From: Pseudonocardia xinjiangensis
GTDB lineage: Bacteria; Actinomycetota; Actinomycetes; Mycobacteriales; Pseudonocardiaceae
DNA: 35,073 nucleotides
Direction of reading: 5' to 3'
NCBI RefSeq assembly: GCF_012911925.1
Contig: NZ_JAAXKY010000077.1
Coordinates: 1-35,073 of the forward strand
Shown: piece by piece, positions 1 to 6,890 of the stretch
How the letters are laid out: each line of letters starts with the position of its first letter
How positions within the stretch are numbered: position 1 is the first letter of the stretch
The notes under the pieces: generated by a model
What the model saw: only the letters and a program-made list of their open reading frames with translations
Told to the model about the DNA's origin: nothing
Database searches by the model: none
Translations under genes and position numbers: made by a program

Positions 1-761
1 GCATGGGGCTGCCCAGCGGGCTGGGCGGGCTCTCCGACGGGCAGACGGCCGACACGTCACAGGCGGCGTCGAGCTGCCGGACGGGAGCCCAGGCCAACAC
101 GGAGCTGGACTGCGAGGTGGTGGCAGTCGTCAACTCGCTCGACGGCTACTGGAGCGACACGTTCGCCCGTTCCAACATCAACTTCCAGCCGCCGCGCACC
201 AACTTCTTCACCGGCGGCGTCCGCACCGGCTGCGGCAGCGCCACCTCGGACACCGGCCCGTTCTACTGCCCCGGCGACAACGAGATCTACATCGACCTCT
301 CGTTCTTCCGCGAGCTGGAGACCCGCTTCGGGGCCGAGGGCGGGCCGTTCGCGCGGGCCTACGTGATCGCCCACGAGTACGGCCACCACATCCAGGCACT
401 GCTGGGGACGAACGAGCGCGTCCGCTCCGGGGAGACCGGCCCGACGTCGGGCACGGTGCGGCTCGAGCTGCAGGCCGACTGCTACGCGGGCGTGTGGGCC
501 AACCACGCCACGTCGGTGCCGACGGCGTCCGGACGCCCGCTGATCACCGACGTCACCCAGCAGGACGTCAACGCCGCGCTCGACACCGCGTCCCGGATCG
601 GCGACGACTACATACAGTCCCAGCTCGGCGGCGGCCGGGTGGACCAGAGCCAGTTCACCCACGGCTCGTCCGAGCAGCGCGAGCGCTGGTACACGACGGG
701 CTACCAGAGCGGCGACCCGGCACGGTGCGACACGTTCGCGAGCGGCGTCAACCTCGGCTGA
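1..761 (+). CDS. Neutral zinc metallopeptidase, YpfJ/Rv2575 type (5' truncated)
   Basis: The reading frame is open from the window edge to a TGA at 759-761, and the true start lies outside. The visible part is the extracytoplasmic catalytic domain. It has the zinc-binding HEYGHH motif (inside AHEYGHHIQ, about residue 124 of the visible frame) and a downstream ELQADCYAGVWAN segment, whose glutamate probably completes the zinc site. The C-terminal HGSSEQRERWYTTGY block is typical of the family. Full-length relatives begin with a Gly-rich cytoplasmic stretch and one membrane helix, and these roughly 50-60 residues are missing only because the window cuts the gene. Cysteines near both ends suggest disulfides in an exported protein. 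The physiological substrate is unknown. A stem-loop at 788-833 follows the stop. Confidence 0.85.
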   Translation, partial: MGLPSGLGGLSDGQTADTSQAASSCRTGAQANTELDCEVVAVVNSLDGYWSDTFARSNINFQPPRTNFFTGGVRTGCGSATSDTGPFYCPGDNEIYIDLSFFRELETRFGAEGGPFARAYVIAHEYGHHIQALLGTNERVRSGETGPTSGTVRLELQADCYAGVWANHATSVPTASGRPLITDVTQQDVNAALDTASRIGDDYIQSQLGGGRVDQSQFTHGSSEQRERWYTTGYQSGDPARCDTFASGVNLG

Positions 762-787
762 CCCCTGTGCCGGCGCGATGATCGGTG

Positions 788-833
788 CGAGATCCGGCTG
801 TTGGCCCTTCGGAGGGCGCATACGCGGATCTCG
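788..833 (+). terminator. Nested hairpin after the metallopeptidase gene
   Basis: Perfect 9-bp outer arms CGAGATCCG (788-796) and CGGATCTCG (825-833) enclose a perfect inner hairpin, GCCCT-TCGG-AGGGC (804-817). It starts 27 nt after the stop codon of the preceding gene. There is no U-tract, as is common for actinobacterial terminators. It could instead be a structured element or an operator for the downstream gene. Confidence 0.5.
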
Positions 834-843
834 GCCCCGTTAC

Positions 844-877
844 GGGCGACTCGCGCGGCCGGGGCGGGCGACTCGCG
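844..877 (+). repeat. Two 12-bp direct repeats upstream of the cupin gene
   Basis: GGGCGACTCGCG occurs at 844-855 and again, identical, at 866-877. The repeat spacing is 22 bp, about two helical turns. A TAGCGT (932-937) that could serve as a -10 lies 54 bp further on. The arrangement fits tandem binding sites for an activator on one DNA face, but in GC-rich DNA chance repetition is possible. Confidence 0.4.
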
Positions 878-979
878 GGGGGTTTGCTTCCGCCCGTCGG
901 AACTGCCGTAGCCGGGCGCTGCGGGGGTTCGTAGCGTGGCTCACGACCTGCGATGTGGCAGAGGACGAGAGGACGACCC

Positions 980-1516
980 ATGACCTCGACGGCGGACGCG
1001 GCCCCCCAGGACCTGCAGGACCCGAAGCTCCCTGCTGCGGACGAGTTCTCCATCTTCACCGGGGAGCCGATGCACTCGCTGCGCGACATGCTCACCGAGG
1101 TCACCTTCACCCCGGGTCCGGGTGAGGAGTTCGCCGCGACGTCGATGTTCAACGGTCTGCGGTCGCTGGTCCCGTTCTGCCACGCGGGGTCGGAGGGGTT
1201 CAGCATCGTGCGCGTCTACCTTGCGCCGAACTACATCCTCCCTGCGCACACGCACAACAGCGACTGCCTCTACTACGTGCTCCAGGGCAAGGCCATCCTC
1301 GGCAAGCGCGTGATCGAGCCGGGCGGTGGCTTCTTCGTCCCGGCCGGCAAGGCGTACGGCTACACGGCGGGGGCGGAGGGTGCCGAGGTGCTGGAGTTCC
1401 GGCACGCCACCAGCACCGACTTCCACGAGACCGAACGCAGCCCCGCGCGCTGGCAGAAGATCCTCGACAACGCCGAGCAGAACGACGGCTGGAAGGACGC
1501 CGACCTGCCCTACTGA
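980..1516 (+). CDS. Cupin-domain protein
   Basis: This encodes a single-domain cupin of 178 residues. The first cupin motif is visible as PAHTHNSDCLYYVLQGKA, with the two metal-ligand histidines, and the second as GGFFVPAGKAYGY, followed by VLEFRHAT. The fold normally binds a divalent metal, and the enzymatic or sensory role cannot be told from sequence. The ATG at 980 is preferred over the in-frame start at 953 because family homology begins after it and a purine-rich GAGAGGA stretch lies just upstream. The gene stands alone. Its 3' end overlaps the convergent acetyltransferase gene by 7 nt. A possible -10 (TAGCGT, 932-937) would give a leader of about 36 nt. Confidence 0.8.
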   Translation: MTSTADAAPQDLQDPKLPAADEFSIFTGEPMHSLRDMLTEVTFTPGPGEEFAATSMFNGLRSLVPFCHAGSEGFSIVRVYLAPNYILPAHTHNSDCLYYVLQGKAILGKRVIEPGGGFFVPAGKAYGYTAGAEGAEVLEFRHATSTDFHETERSPARWQKILDNAEQNDGWKDADLPY

Positions 1517-2148
1517 GCGGGGACGCCGAGCAGCTCGCGGCACGGGTCGAGGCCCTCCACCCGCAGCGCCCAGTCCGGCCGCACGAACCGGTCCGGCGTG
1601 ACGAGCAGCCGTACGTCCTGGCCCGCCCTCCCCCGCCGCACCACGGTCTCGGTGCCGTCGTGCTGGTAGCCGAGGCGCTCCGACACGCGCAGCGACGCCA
1701 CGTTCCCGCTGAAGGCGGAGGAACGGGCCCGGACCGCTCCGAGGTGGTCGAACGCGAACGCCAGCACCGCGGCGCGCATCTCGGTGCCGATCCCGCGGCG
1801 CTGGTGGCGCAGGCCGATCCAGGAGCCTGTCCTGACCTCGCGGACGAGGCCGAAGTTCTGGCCCGTCAGCCCCTGCATGCCGACCACGCGGCCGTCGAGG
1901 CGGACCAGGAAGTTGAGCGTCCAGTTCTCCGGGCCGGACTGAGCCCGCTGCGACCAGTAGTGCTGCAGGGTGCGGTGGCCGACATGGTCCGTCCAGGGGG
2001 CGAGGAACGGCATCTCGTCGGGAGGGTGGACGCCGCGGTGCGCCTCCTCCACGAGCTCGAGCAGCCCGTCGTCGTCATCGGGGCGCAGCTCCAGGCGTGG
2101 GGTGCACAGGGCCAGCCGGCGCAGCGGCCACGGGTCGGGGAGCGTCAT
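1510..2148 (-). CDS. GNAT family N-acetyltransferase (RimJ/RimL-like)
   Basis: This is a 212-residue acetyltransferase of the Acetyltransf_3 type. The acetyl-CoA pyrophosphate-binding motif A is visible as HQRRGIGTEM. It is followed by SGNVASLRVSERLGY, the usual motif-B region in which asparagine and a late tyrosine act in RimJ/RimL enzymes. These proteins acetylate amino groups on ribosomal protein N-termini, antibiotics or small metabolites; the substrate here is unknown. The ATG at 2148 is chosen although the frame stays open far upstream, because homology begins at MTLPDPWPLRR. A weak -10-like CAGGGT ends 6 nt before this ATG, so the mRNA may be leaderless. The gene is divergent from the quinone oxidoreductase with only 54 bp between them. 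Confidence 0.85.
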   Translation of the reverse strand: MTLPDPWPLRRLALCTPRLELRPDDDDGLLELVEEAHRGVHPPDEMPFLAPWTDHVGHRTLQHYWSQRAQSGPENWTLNFLVRLDGRVVGMQGLTGQNFGLVREVRTGSWIGLRHQRRGIGTEMRAAVLAFAFDHLGAVRARSSAFSGNVASLRVSERLGYQHDGTETVVRRGRAGQDVRLLVTPDRFVRPDWALRVEGLDPCRELLGVPAQ

Positions 2149-2154
2149 GACAGC

Positions 2155-2160
2155 ACCCTG
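2155..2160 (-). promoter_or_regulatory. Weak -10 of a possibly leaderless GNAT transcript
   Basis: On the minus strand CAGGGT is followed by 6 nt and then the ATG at 2148. The spacing matches the other leaderless candidates here, but the first base is C rather than the consensus T of TANNNT. No -35 is evident. Confidence 0.25.
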
Positions 2161-2189
2161 CCGGATCTGCACGGACGGACTCGACCGAA

Positions 2190-2195
2190 TAGTTT
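2190..2195 (+). promoter_or_regulatory. -10 element TAGTTT of a leaderless promoter (quinone oxidoreductase)
   Basis: TAGTTT fits the actinobacterial TANNNT -10 and ends 7 nt before the ATG at 2203, so transcription would begin at or next to the start codon. There is no convincing Shine-Dalgarno sequence at a proper distance, which supports a leaderless mRNA. Confidence 0.5.
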
Positions 2196-2202
2196 CGAGG
2201 TC

Positions 2203-3198
2203 ATGTATGCAATCACGGTTCGTGAACCGGGCGGTCCCGACGTTCTCGAGTGGACCGAGGTCCCCGACCCCGTAGCGGGCCCCGGAGAGGTCGTCGTCGA
2301 CGTGGTGGCGAGCGCGGTCAACCGCGCCGACCTGCTCCAGCGCCAGGGCCACTACCCGCCGCCCCCCGGTGCGTCGGACACCATCGGCCTGGAGTGCTCC
2401 GGACGGATCGCGCAGCTCGGCGAGGGCGTCGAGGGGTGGCAGGTCGGCGACGAGGTGTGCGCGCTGCTCGCCGGTGGCGGGTACGCGGAGAAGGTGGTCG
2501 TGCCCGCGGTGCAGCTGCTGCCGGTGCCCTCCGGCGTCGACATCGTGACGGCCGCCGGGCTCCCCGAGGTGGCGTGCACGGTCTGGTCGAACATCGTGGC
2601 AGCGGGCCGGCTCAGCGCCGGTGAGACGTTCCTGGTGCAGGGCGGCAGCAGCGGCATCGGGACGCACGCGATCCAGGTGGCGAAGGCGCTCGGCGCCAGG
2701 GTGGCCGCCACGGCAGGGGCGCCGGACCGGCTCGAGCGCTGCCGCGAGCTGGGTGCCGACATCGTCATCGACTACCACGACGACATCCCCGCCGAGCTCA
2801 AGAAGGCCACCGACGGCCACGGCGCCGACGTCATCCTCGACAACATGGGCGCCAAGGGGCTGGCCGCCAACATCGACGCGCTCGCGCCCGACGGCCGGCT
2901 GCTGATCATCGGCCTGCAGGGCGGCGCGAAGGGCGAGGTCAACCTCAACAAGCTCCTGGTCAAGCGGGCCAGCATCACCGCGATGGGGCTGCGCGGGCGG
3001 CCGGTGGACGGACCCAACGGCAAGGGCGCGGTCGTGGCAGGCGTGCGGGAACAGGTGTGGCCGATGATCGAGGACGGGAAGGTGCGGCCGATCGTGCACG
3101 GCACCGTCCCGATGCCCGACGCCGGCAAGGCACACGCGCAGCTGGAAGCCGGCGGCGTGGTGGGGAAGCTGCTGCTGGTGACCCCGGGCAACGGCTGA
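2203..3198 (+). CDS. NAD(P)H-quinone oxidoreductase, PIG3-like MDR family
   Basis: This is a 331-residue medium-chain dehydrogenase/reductase of the zinc-free quinone oxidoreductase branch. The N-terminal GroES-like domain carries the VNRADLLQRQGHYPPPPG signature of the PIG3/QorA group. The Rossmann domain shows the dinucleotide-binding GGSSGIG at residues 147-153. The length matches the family norm of about 325-335. These enzymes reduce quinones or alpha,beta-unsaturated carbonyls with NADPH in the cytosol. The start at MYAITVREPGG follows a -10-like TAGTTT by 7 nt. The frame is open further upstream, but that part has no family similarity. Nothing ties it to the wall genes that follow. Confidence 0.9.
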   Translation: MYAITVREPGGPDVLEWTEVPDPVAGPGEVVVDVVASAVNRADLLQRQGHYPPPPGASDTIGLECSGRIAQLGEGVEGWQVGDEVCALLAGGGYAEKVVVPAVQLLPVPSGVDIVTAAGLPEVACTVWSNIVAAGRLSAGETFLVQGGSSGIGTHAIQVAKALGARVAATAGAPDRLERCRELGADIVIDYHDDIPAELKKATDGHGADVILDNMGAKGLAANIDALAPDGRLLIIGLQGGAKGEVNLNKLLVKRASITAMGLRGRPVDGPNGKGAVVAGVREQVWPMIEDGKVRPIVHGTVPMPDAGKAHAQLEAGGVVGKLLLVTPGNG

Positions 3199-3246
3199 GG
3201 GACACCGGCCGACCGGCGAGCACCAGCCGGCGGCCCGGCGTCCGGA

Positions 3247-3252
3247 TACGGT
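3247..3252 (+). promoter_or_regulatory. Possible -10 (TACGGT) upstream of bpa
   Basis: TACGGT matches TANNNT and would give a transcript with a leader of roughly 75 nt to the bpa ATG at 3335. There is no clear -35. This is the best hexamer between the quinone oxidoreductase stop and bpa. Confidence 0.25.
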
Positions 3253-3334
3253 GTCGGGGAACAGGACATCGACAGTGATGTGGCGAGCGTGGATGCGGCG
3301 AGCGTGCGTCTGCTCGCCCGGGAACATGGAGATC

Positions 3335-3895
3335 ATGAGTCAGCCATCGGAGCAGCACGCGAACGGCAACGGCGAGCAGCAGGTCGTGGTCATCGGGCCG
3401 GACGGCCAGCCGGTGGGCATGGCGACGCTGCCCCAGTCGGGCGAGGACGGTGGCGAGCAGGGCGGTGTGGGAGCCATGGTCGAGCAGCCCGGCAAGGTCA
3501 TGCGGATCGGCACGATGATCAAGCAGCTCCTCGAGGAGGTGCGGGCGGCACCTCTCGACGAGGCGTCGCGCAACCGGCTCCGCGAGATCCACGAGAACTC
3601 GATCAAGGAGCTGGAGACCGGTCTCGCGCCCGAGCTGCGCGACGAGCTCCACCGCCTCAGCCTGCCCTTCACCGACGACAGCACCCCGTCGGACGCCGAG
3701 CTGCGGATCGCGCAGGCGCAGCTGGTCGGCTGGCTGGAGGGGCTGTTCCACGGCATCCAGACGGCGCTGTTCGCGCAGCAGATGGCCGCCCGTGCGCAGC
3801 TGGAGCAGATGCGTCGAGGCCTACCTCCCGGTGCCGTGCCGCAGCAGCCCGGCCCCGAGGGTGGCCTCGGCAGGGGCACCGGTCAGTACCTGTAG
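3335..3895 (+). CDS. bpa: Bacterial proteasome activator Bpa (Rv3780 homologue)
   Basis: This is a 186-residue homologue of mycobacterial Rv3780 (Bpa/PafE), the ATP-independent ring that docks on the 20S proteasome and feeds unfolded proteins into it. Long stretches match the mycobacterial protein as I recall it: VMRIGTMIKQLLEEVRAAPL, SDAELRIAQAQLVGWLEGLF and HGIQTALFAQQMAARAQL. The C-terminal GQYL tail inserts into the pockets of the proteasome alpha ring. The acidic Gly/Gln-rich N-terminus (about 40 residues) varies in the family and is probably disordered. ATG 3335 is preferred, and ATG 3326, in frame, is the alternative. As in Mycobacterium, the gene sits next to the AG transporter genes, although no functional link to wall synthesis is known. 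The proteasome genes themselves are not in the window. Confidence 0.95.
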   Translation: MSQPSEQHANGNGEQQVVVIGPDGQPVGMATLPQSGEDGGEQGGVGAMVEQPGKVMRIGTMIKQLLEEVRAAPLDEASRNRLREIHENSIKELETGLAPELRDELHRLSLPFTDDSTPSDAELRIAQAQLVGWLEGLFHGIQTALFAQQMAARAQLEQMRRGLPPGAVPQQPGPEGGLGRGTGQYL

Positions 3896-3942
3896 CGGGC
3901 CGCACCGGCAGGTGACGGGACCGGCCGCGGACATGCCTCGGA

Positions 3943-3969
3943 ATTACAACAACGTGGCGTTGCTGCAAT
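3943..3969. promoter_or_regulatory. 27-bp imperfect palindrome upstream of wzm
   Basis: The arms ATTACAACAACG (3943-3954) and CGTTGCTGCAAT (3958-3969) pair at 10 of 12 positions around a TGG centre. The element ends 37 bp before the wzm -10 (4007-4012) and lies in a locally AT-richer patch. It looks like an operator for a dimeric regulator. It could also be a weak terminator for bpa, but it has no U-tract and as RNA the stem would contain two A-C mismatches. Confidence 0.45.
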
Positions 3970-4006
3970 CGGGGCAGGCCCGCACGAGCCCGTCACCACC
4001 CGTCGG

Positions 4007-4012
4007 TACGCT
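4007..4012 (+). promoter_or_regulatory. -10 element TACGCT of a leaderless wzm promoter
   Basis: TACGCT fits TANNNT and is followed by 6 nt and then the GTG at 4019. This spacing supports transcription starting at the GTG and decides for that start over the ATG at 4031. No -35 hexamer is evident. Confidence 0.5.
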
Positions 4013-4018
4013 CATCGG

Positions 4019-4906
4019 GTGGCTCAGACGATGACCACCGGTGACGACCGGGCCGAGGAAGCGACGTCCGTGCCGGCGGTCATGCCCGAGGCTGCTCCCT
4101 CGCGCAGCTGGCGGCGTGCCTTCGACGACCTCGGGCAGGGCTGGCGGCAGCGACCGCTGTGGGGATACCTGGGCTGGCAGGACATCAAGCAGCGCTATCG
4201 CCGCTCGGTGCTCGGGCCCCTGTGGATCAGCATCACCATGGCCGTGGTCGCCACGGCCATGGGCATCCTCTACGGCGCCCTGTTCGGCGAGGACATCCGC
4301 ACGTTCCTGCCCTACGTCGCCACCGGTCTCCTGATCTGGTACTTCATCAACGGCTGCATCCTCGAGGGCAGCGAGGTCTTCATCGCCAACGAGGGTCTGA
4401 TCCGGTTCCTGCCGGCTCCGCTGAGCCTGCACGTCTACCGGCTCGTGTGGCGCCAGACGCTGTTCTTCCTGCACAACCTCGTCGTGTGGGGCATCCTCGC
4501 CGCGATCTTCCGGCCGCCGCTGGGCTGGTCGCTGCTGCTGGCGATCCCCGCCTTCATGCTGCTCATCGTCAACGGCGCGTGGATCACCGTGCTCACGGGC
4601 ATCATCGCCACCCGGTTCCGTGACATCCCGCCGATCATCGCCAGCCTCGCGAACCTGCTGTTCTTCGTGACGCCGATCGTGTGGCAGTACGACACTCTGC
4701 TGAAGAACCCGGCCGTCGCCGAACGGGCCCGGATCGCGGAGCTGAACCCCGTGCTGCACTTCGTCGAGATCCTTCGCGAGCCGCTGCTCGGCGAGCCGAT
4801 CGTCTGGCACCACTGGATCGTCGTCGGTGTCATCACGGTGGCGGGCTGCATCGCGGCGCTCGTCTGCCTCCGCAACTACCGCTCCCGCGTCGCGTACTGG
4901 GTCTGA
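4019..4906 (+). CDS. wzm: Galactan ABC transporter permease Wzm (Rv3783 homologue)
   Basis: This is a 295-residue ABC-2 type membrane protein with about six helices. With Wzt it moves the polyprenyl-diphosphate-linked galactan precursor across the plasma membrane. Blocks shared with mycobacterial Rv3783 include LGWQDIKQRYRRSVLGP near the N-terminus, VFIANEGLIRFLP, HVYRLVWRQTLFFLHN and a C-terminal YRSRVAYWV. The GTG at 4019 is supported by a -10-like TACGCT six bases upstream; ATG 4031 is a reasonable alternative. The stop overlaps the Shine-Dalgarno region of wzt, so the two are almost certainly co-transcribed and translationally linked. In Mycobacterium the order is wzt-glfT1-wzm, so the cluster has been rearranged here. 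Confidence 0.93.
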   Translation: MAQTMTTGDDRAEEATSVPAVMPEAAPSRSWRRAFDDLGQGWRQRPLWGYLGWQDIKQRYRRSVLGPLWISITMAVVATAMGILYGALFGEDIRTFLPYVATGLLIWYFINGCILEGSEVFIANEGLIRFLPAPLSLHVYRLVWRQTLFFLHNLVVWGILAAIFRPPLGWSLLLAIPAFMLLIVNGAWITVLTGIIATRFRDIPPIIASLANLLFFVTPIVWQYDTLLKNPAVAERARIAELNPVLHFVEILREPLLGEPIVWHHWIVVGVITVAGCIAALVCLRNYRSRVAYWV

Positions 4907-4913
4907 GGACGGC

Positions 4914-5681
4914 ATGGTCAGCATCGATCTCGACGGCGCGGCCGTCGACTTCCCGATCTTCGACGCCAAGACGCGGTCGCTGAAGAAGGCCGTGCTCGGC
5001 CGAGCGGGTGGCCGGATCGGCACCGGTTCGAAGGTGCCCATCATCGAGGCGCTGCGCGACATCACGGTGTCCCTGCGCAAGGGTGACCGCGTCGCGCTCG
5101 TCGGGCACAACGGAGCGGGCAAGTCCACGCTGCTGCGGCTCATGTCGGGCATCTACGAGCCCACCCGCGGACGCTCCTCCGTGATCGGCAAGGTGGCGCC
5201 GGTCTTCGACCTGGCCGTCGGGATGGACCCGGAGATCTCCGGGCTGGAGAACATCCTCATCCGCGGCCTCTTCCTCGGCATGACGCGCAAGCAGATGGAG
5301 TCGCGGGTCGACGACATCGCGGCCTTCACCGAGCTGGGTGACTACCTCAAGATGCCGCTGCGCACCTACTCCACGGGTATGCGCGTGCGGCTCGCGCTCG
5401 GCGTCGTCACCAGCATCGACCCCGAGATCCTGCTGCTCGACGAGGGCATCGGCGCGGTCGACGCGGAGTTCCTCGCCAAGGCGCGCAACCGGCTCAACGA
5501 GCTGGTGGAGCGGTCCGGGATCCTCGTGTTCGCATCGCACTCCGACGAGTTCCTCGCCGACCTCTGCGACACGGCCATCTGGATGGACCGGGGCACGATC
5601 CGGGAGCACGGGCCCCTGCGCGAGGTGCTGCGCCACTACAAGGGCCGCGACGTGCTGGCCGAGATCGAAGCCACCCGGTGA
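4914..5681 (+). CDS. wzt: Galactan ABC transporter ATPase Wzt (Rv3781 homologue)
   Basis: This is a 255-residue ABC ATPase. Walker A is GHNGAGKST (residues 64-72), the ABC signature region is TYSTGMRVRLALG, Walker B is ILLLDEGIGAVD and the H-loop histidine is in FASHSDEF. It lacks the C-terminal carbohydrate-binding domain found in some O-antigen Wzt proteins, as in the mycobacterial protein, so it probably does not gate export by recognising a terminal sugar. ATG 4914 is chosen because GAGGA (4905-4909) precedes it by 4 nt and family homology starts there. The stop TGA overlaps the GTG of glfT1 by 4 nt. It works with Wzm at the inner face of the membrane. Confidence 0.94.
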   Translation: MVSIDLDGAAVDFPIFDAKTRSLKKAVLGRAGGRIGTGSKVPIIEALRDITVSLRKGDRVALVGHNGAGKSTLLRLMSGIYEPTRGRSSVIGKVAPVFDLAVGMDPEISGLENILIRGLFLGMTRKQMESRVDDIAAFTELGDYLKMPLRTYSTGMRVRLALGVVTSIDPEILLLDEGIGAVDAEFLAKARNRLNELVERSGILVFASHSDEFLADLCDTAIWMDRGTIREHGPLREVLRHYKGRDVLAEIEATR

Positions 5682-6604
5682 GACAGGAGCCGCTCCCTGC
5701 CGGCTCGGTCGTCGCGGTGGTCGTCACGCGCCATCGCACCGACATGTTGGTCGACTCGCTGGCCGCGCTCGCGAAGCAGACCCACCCCATCGCCCACCTG
5801 ATCGTCGTCGACAACGGGCCGGACCAACCGGCCCGCGACATCGTCGACGCCAGTGGCCTGCCCGCCACGTGGCTGCCGTCCTGGAGCAACCTCGGTGGCG
5901 CCGGCGGGTTCGCCCTCGGCATGCTGCACGCACTCGCCATGGGCGCGGACTGGATCTGGCTGGGCGACGACGACGGCCACGCCGCCGACGAGACGGTGCT
6001 CGCCACCCTCGTCGATCTCGCGGAGCGCCGCGGGCTGGCCGCGGTGTCGCCCACCGTCGCCGACAAGGACCACCCCGACCGCCTCGCGTTCCCGGTACGT
6101 CGAGGGCTCACCTGGCACCGGTCGCGGGCGGCACTCGCCGCCGACGTCGGCCACGGCGCCGACGACGAACTGCTCCCCGGGGTCGCCGCGCTGTTCAACG
6201 GGGCGCTGTTCCGGGCCGCCACTCTCGACGTCATCGGGGTCCCGGACCTGCGGCTGTTCGTCCGCGGCGACGAGGTGGAGATGCACCGCAGGCTGGTGCG
6301 GTCCGAGTTGCCGTTCGGCACGTCGCTCCGGGCCGCCTACCTGCATCCGGCCGGGTCGGACGACGACAAGCCGATGCTCGGCGGCCGGCTGCACGCGCGC
6401 GACCCCGACGACCCGGTGAAGCGCTACTACACCTATCGCAACCGCGGGTACCTCGTGTCGCAGCCGGGCATGCGCAAGGTCGGGCTGCTGGAGGTGCCGC
6501 GGTTCGCCTGGTACTTCCTGGTCACCAAGCGCAGCCCGAAGCAGTTCGCACAGTGGGTGCGGCTCGTGCGCCAGGGGCGTGCCGAGCGGTTCCACCGCGC
6601 CTGA
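5678..6604 (+). CDS. glfT1: Galactofuranosyltransferase GlfT1 (Rv3782 homologue)
   Basis: This is a 308-residue GT2-fold enzyme. In mycobacteria GlfT1 adds the first two galactofuranose residues from UDP-Galf to the polyprenyl-PP-GlcNAc-Rha linker. The N-terminal VVTRHRTDMLVDSLAAL and VVDNGP blocks form the nucleotide-binding half. The metal-binding DDD is at residues 97-99 in LGDDDGH. The WSNLGGAGGFALGM loop resembles the GGAGGF stretch of GlfT2, and RYYTYRNRGYLV near the C-terminus is typical of Galf transferases. The GTG start overlaps the wzt stop (GTGA), indicating coupling. It is the last gene of the wzm-wzt-glfT1 operon. The DNA downstream drops sharply in GC content and opens a different transcription unit. 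Confidence 0.93.
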   Translation: MRQEPLPAGSVVAVVVTRHRTDMLVDSLAALAKQTHPIAHLIVVDNGPDQPARDIVDASGLPATWLPSWSNLGGAGGFALGMLHALAMGADWIWLGDDDGHAADETVLATLVDLAERRGLAAVSPTVADKDHPDRLAFPVRRGLTWHRSRAALAADVGHGADDELLPGVAALFNGALFRAATLDVIGVPDLRLFVRGDEVEMHRRLVRSELPFGTSLRAAYLHPAGSDDDKPMLGGRLHARDPDDPVKRYYTYRNRGYLVSQPGMRKVGLLEVPRFAWYFLVTKRSPKQFAQWVRLVRQGRAERFHRA

Positions 6605-6633
6605 CGTAATCACGTCGTCACTGCAAGCTATCA

Positions 6634-6653
6634 ACACCCACCCGATTGGGTGT
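6634..6653 (+). terminator. Hairpin after glfT1
   Basis: The perfect 7-bp arms ACACCCA and TGGGTGT enclose a CCCGAT loop, 29 nt after the glfT1 stop. It may end the wzm-wzt-glfT1 transcript. It has no immediate U-tract, although a T-rich stretch follows at about 6681. Its right arm overlaps the Crp-type site, so it could instead be part of that regulatory region. Confidence 0.4.
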
Positions 6654-6666
6654 GATTACGATCACA
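6651..6666. promoter_or_regulatory. Crp/GlxR-family binding site
   Basis: TGTGATTACGATCACA is a perfect match to the TGTGA-N6-TCACA consensus bound by cAMP-receptor-protein family regulators, including actinobacterial Crp and GlxR. It is intergenic, immediately upstream of the exopolysaccharide-type operon. Relative to a possible -10 at 6678-6683 it would overlap the -35 region. It is about 185 bp from the -10-like TAATTT at 6850. Whether it activates or represses cannot be read from sequence. Confidence 0.65.
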
Positions 6667-6812
6667 TCACTTAGCCGTATCTTTTTCTTCTGTTAGTCGT
6701 GTGCACGCCCGCGCGTTCTCGGAATGTGTAAGTCATCGCTGACACAACCCCCCTGACGTGCAGAGAAGCGCATCTCGACCGATCAAGGTAAAAGGATGGT
6801 TAACACCCCCGC

Positions 6813-6828
6813 TCACCACTCCAGGTGA
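6813..6828. promoter_or_regulatory. Palindrome TCACC-N6-GGTGA, part of a motif shared with the emb2 promoter
   Basis: The dyad lies within CACCACTCCAGGTGATCGC (6814-6832). A 17-of-19 match, CACCACTCGGGGTGATCGC, is at 29955-29973 upstream of the second emb gene. Here it ends 21 bp before the -10-like TAATTT, so it would overlap a -35 position. This suggests a shared operator but is not proven. Confidence 0.35.
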
Positions 6829-6849
6829 TCGCTGTCCACCCCGCACTGC

Positions 6850-6855
6850 TAATTT
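6850..6855 (+). promoter_or_regulatory. -10-like TAATTT for the exopolysaccharide operon
   Basis: TAATTT fits TANNNT and would give a leader of about 29 nt that includes the GGGGGA ribosome-binding site. No strong -35 is seen; TGATCG at 6827-6832 is at an acceptable distance. Confidence 0.35.
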
Positions 6856-6890
6856 CCCCACTCGATAGTGGTCGGATATCGGGGGACAAG

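Larger units (their letters stand above)
6605..6890 (+). promoter_or_regulatory. Long AT-richer regulatory region of the exopolysaccharide operon
   Basis: This 286-bp gap has clearly lower GC than its surroundings, with T-rich runs near 6680-6695. It holds no convincing gene. From left to right it contains GTAATCAC (6606-6613), whose inverted copy GTGATTAC is at 6652-6659, then a 7-bp-arm hairpin (6634-6653) and a perfect Crp-type site (6651-6666). A TATCTT (6678-6683) could be a -10. Further on are the palindrome TCACC-N6-GGTGA (6813-6828), a -10-like TAATTT (6850-6855) and the hairpin CCACT-CGAT-AGTGG (6859-6872). A GGGGGA ribosome-binding site (6881-6886) precedes the ATG at 6891. The density of elements suggests several regulatory inputs. 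Confidence 0.6.

Noticed and set aside
2149..3336. Upstream extension of the GNAT frame on the minus strand
   Set aside because: It is opposite the quinone oxidoreductase gene and has low-complexity composition. The acetyltransferase homology starts at 2148.
6825..6890. Upstream GTG start (6825) for the GT2 synthase
   Set aside because: It has no ribosome-binding site and sits inside a palindrome, whereas ATG 6891 has GGGGGA at a good distance and family homology begins there.
6605..6890. Riboswitch (c-di-GMP or c-di-AMP type) in the long leader
   Set aside because: I compared the region by eye with the conserved cores of the GEMM and ydaO classes and found no match. A covariance-model search would be decisive.
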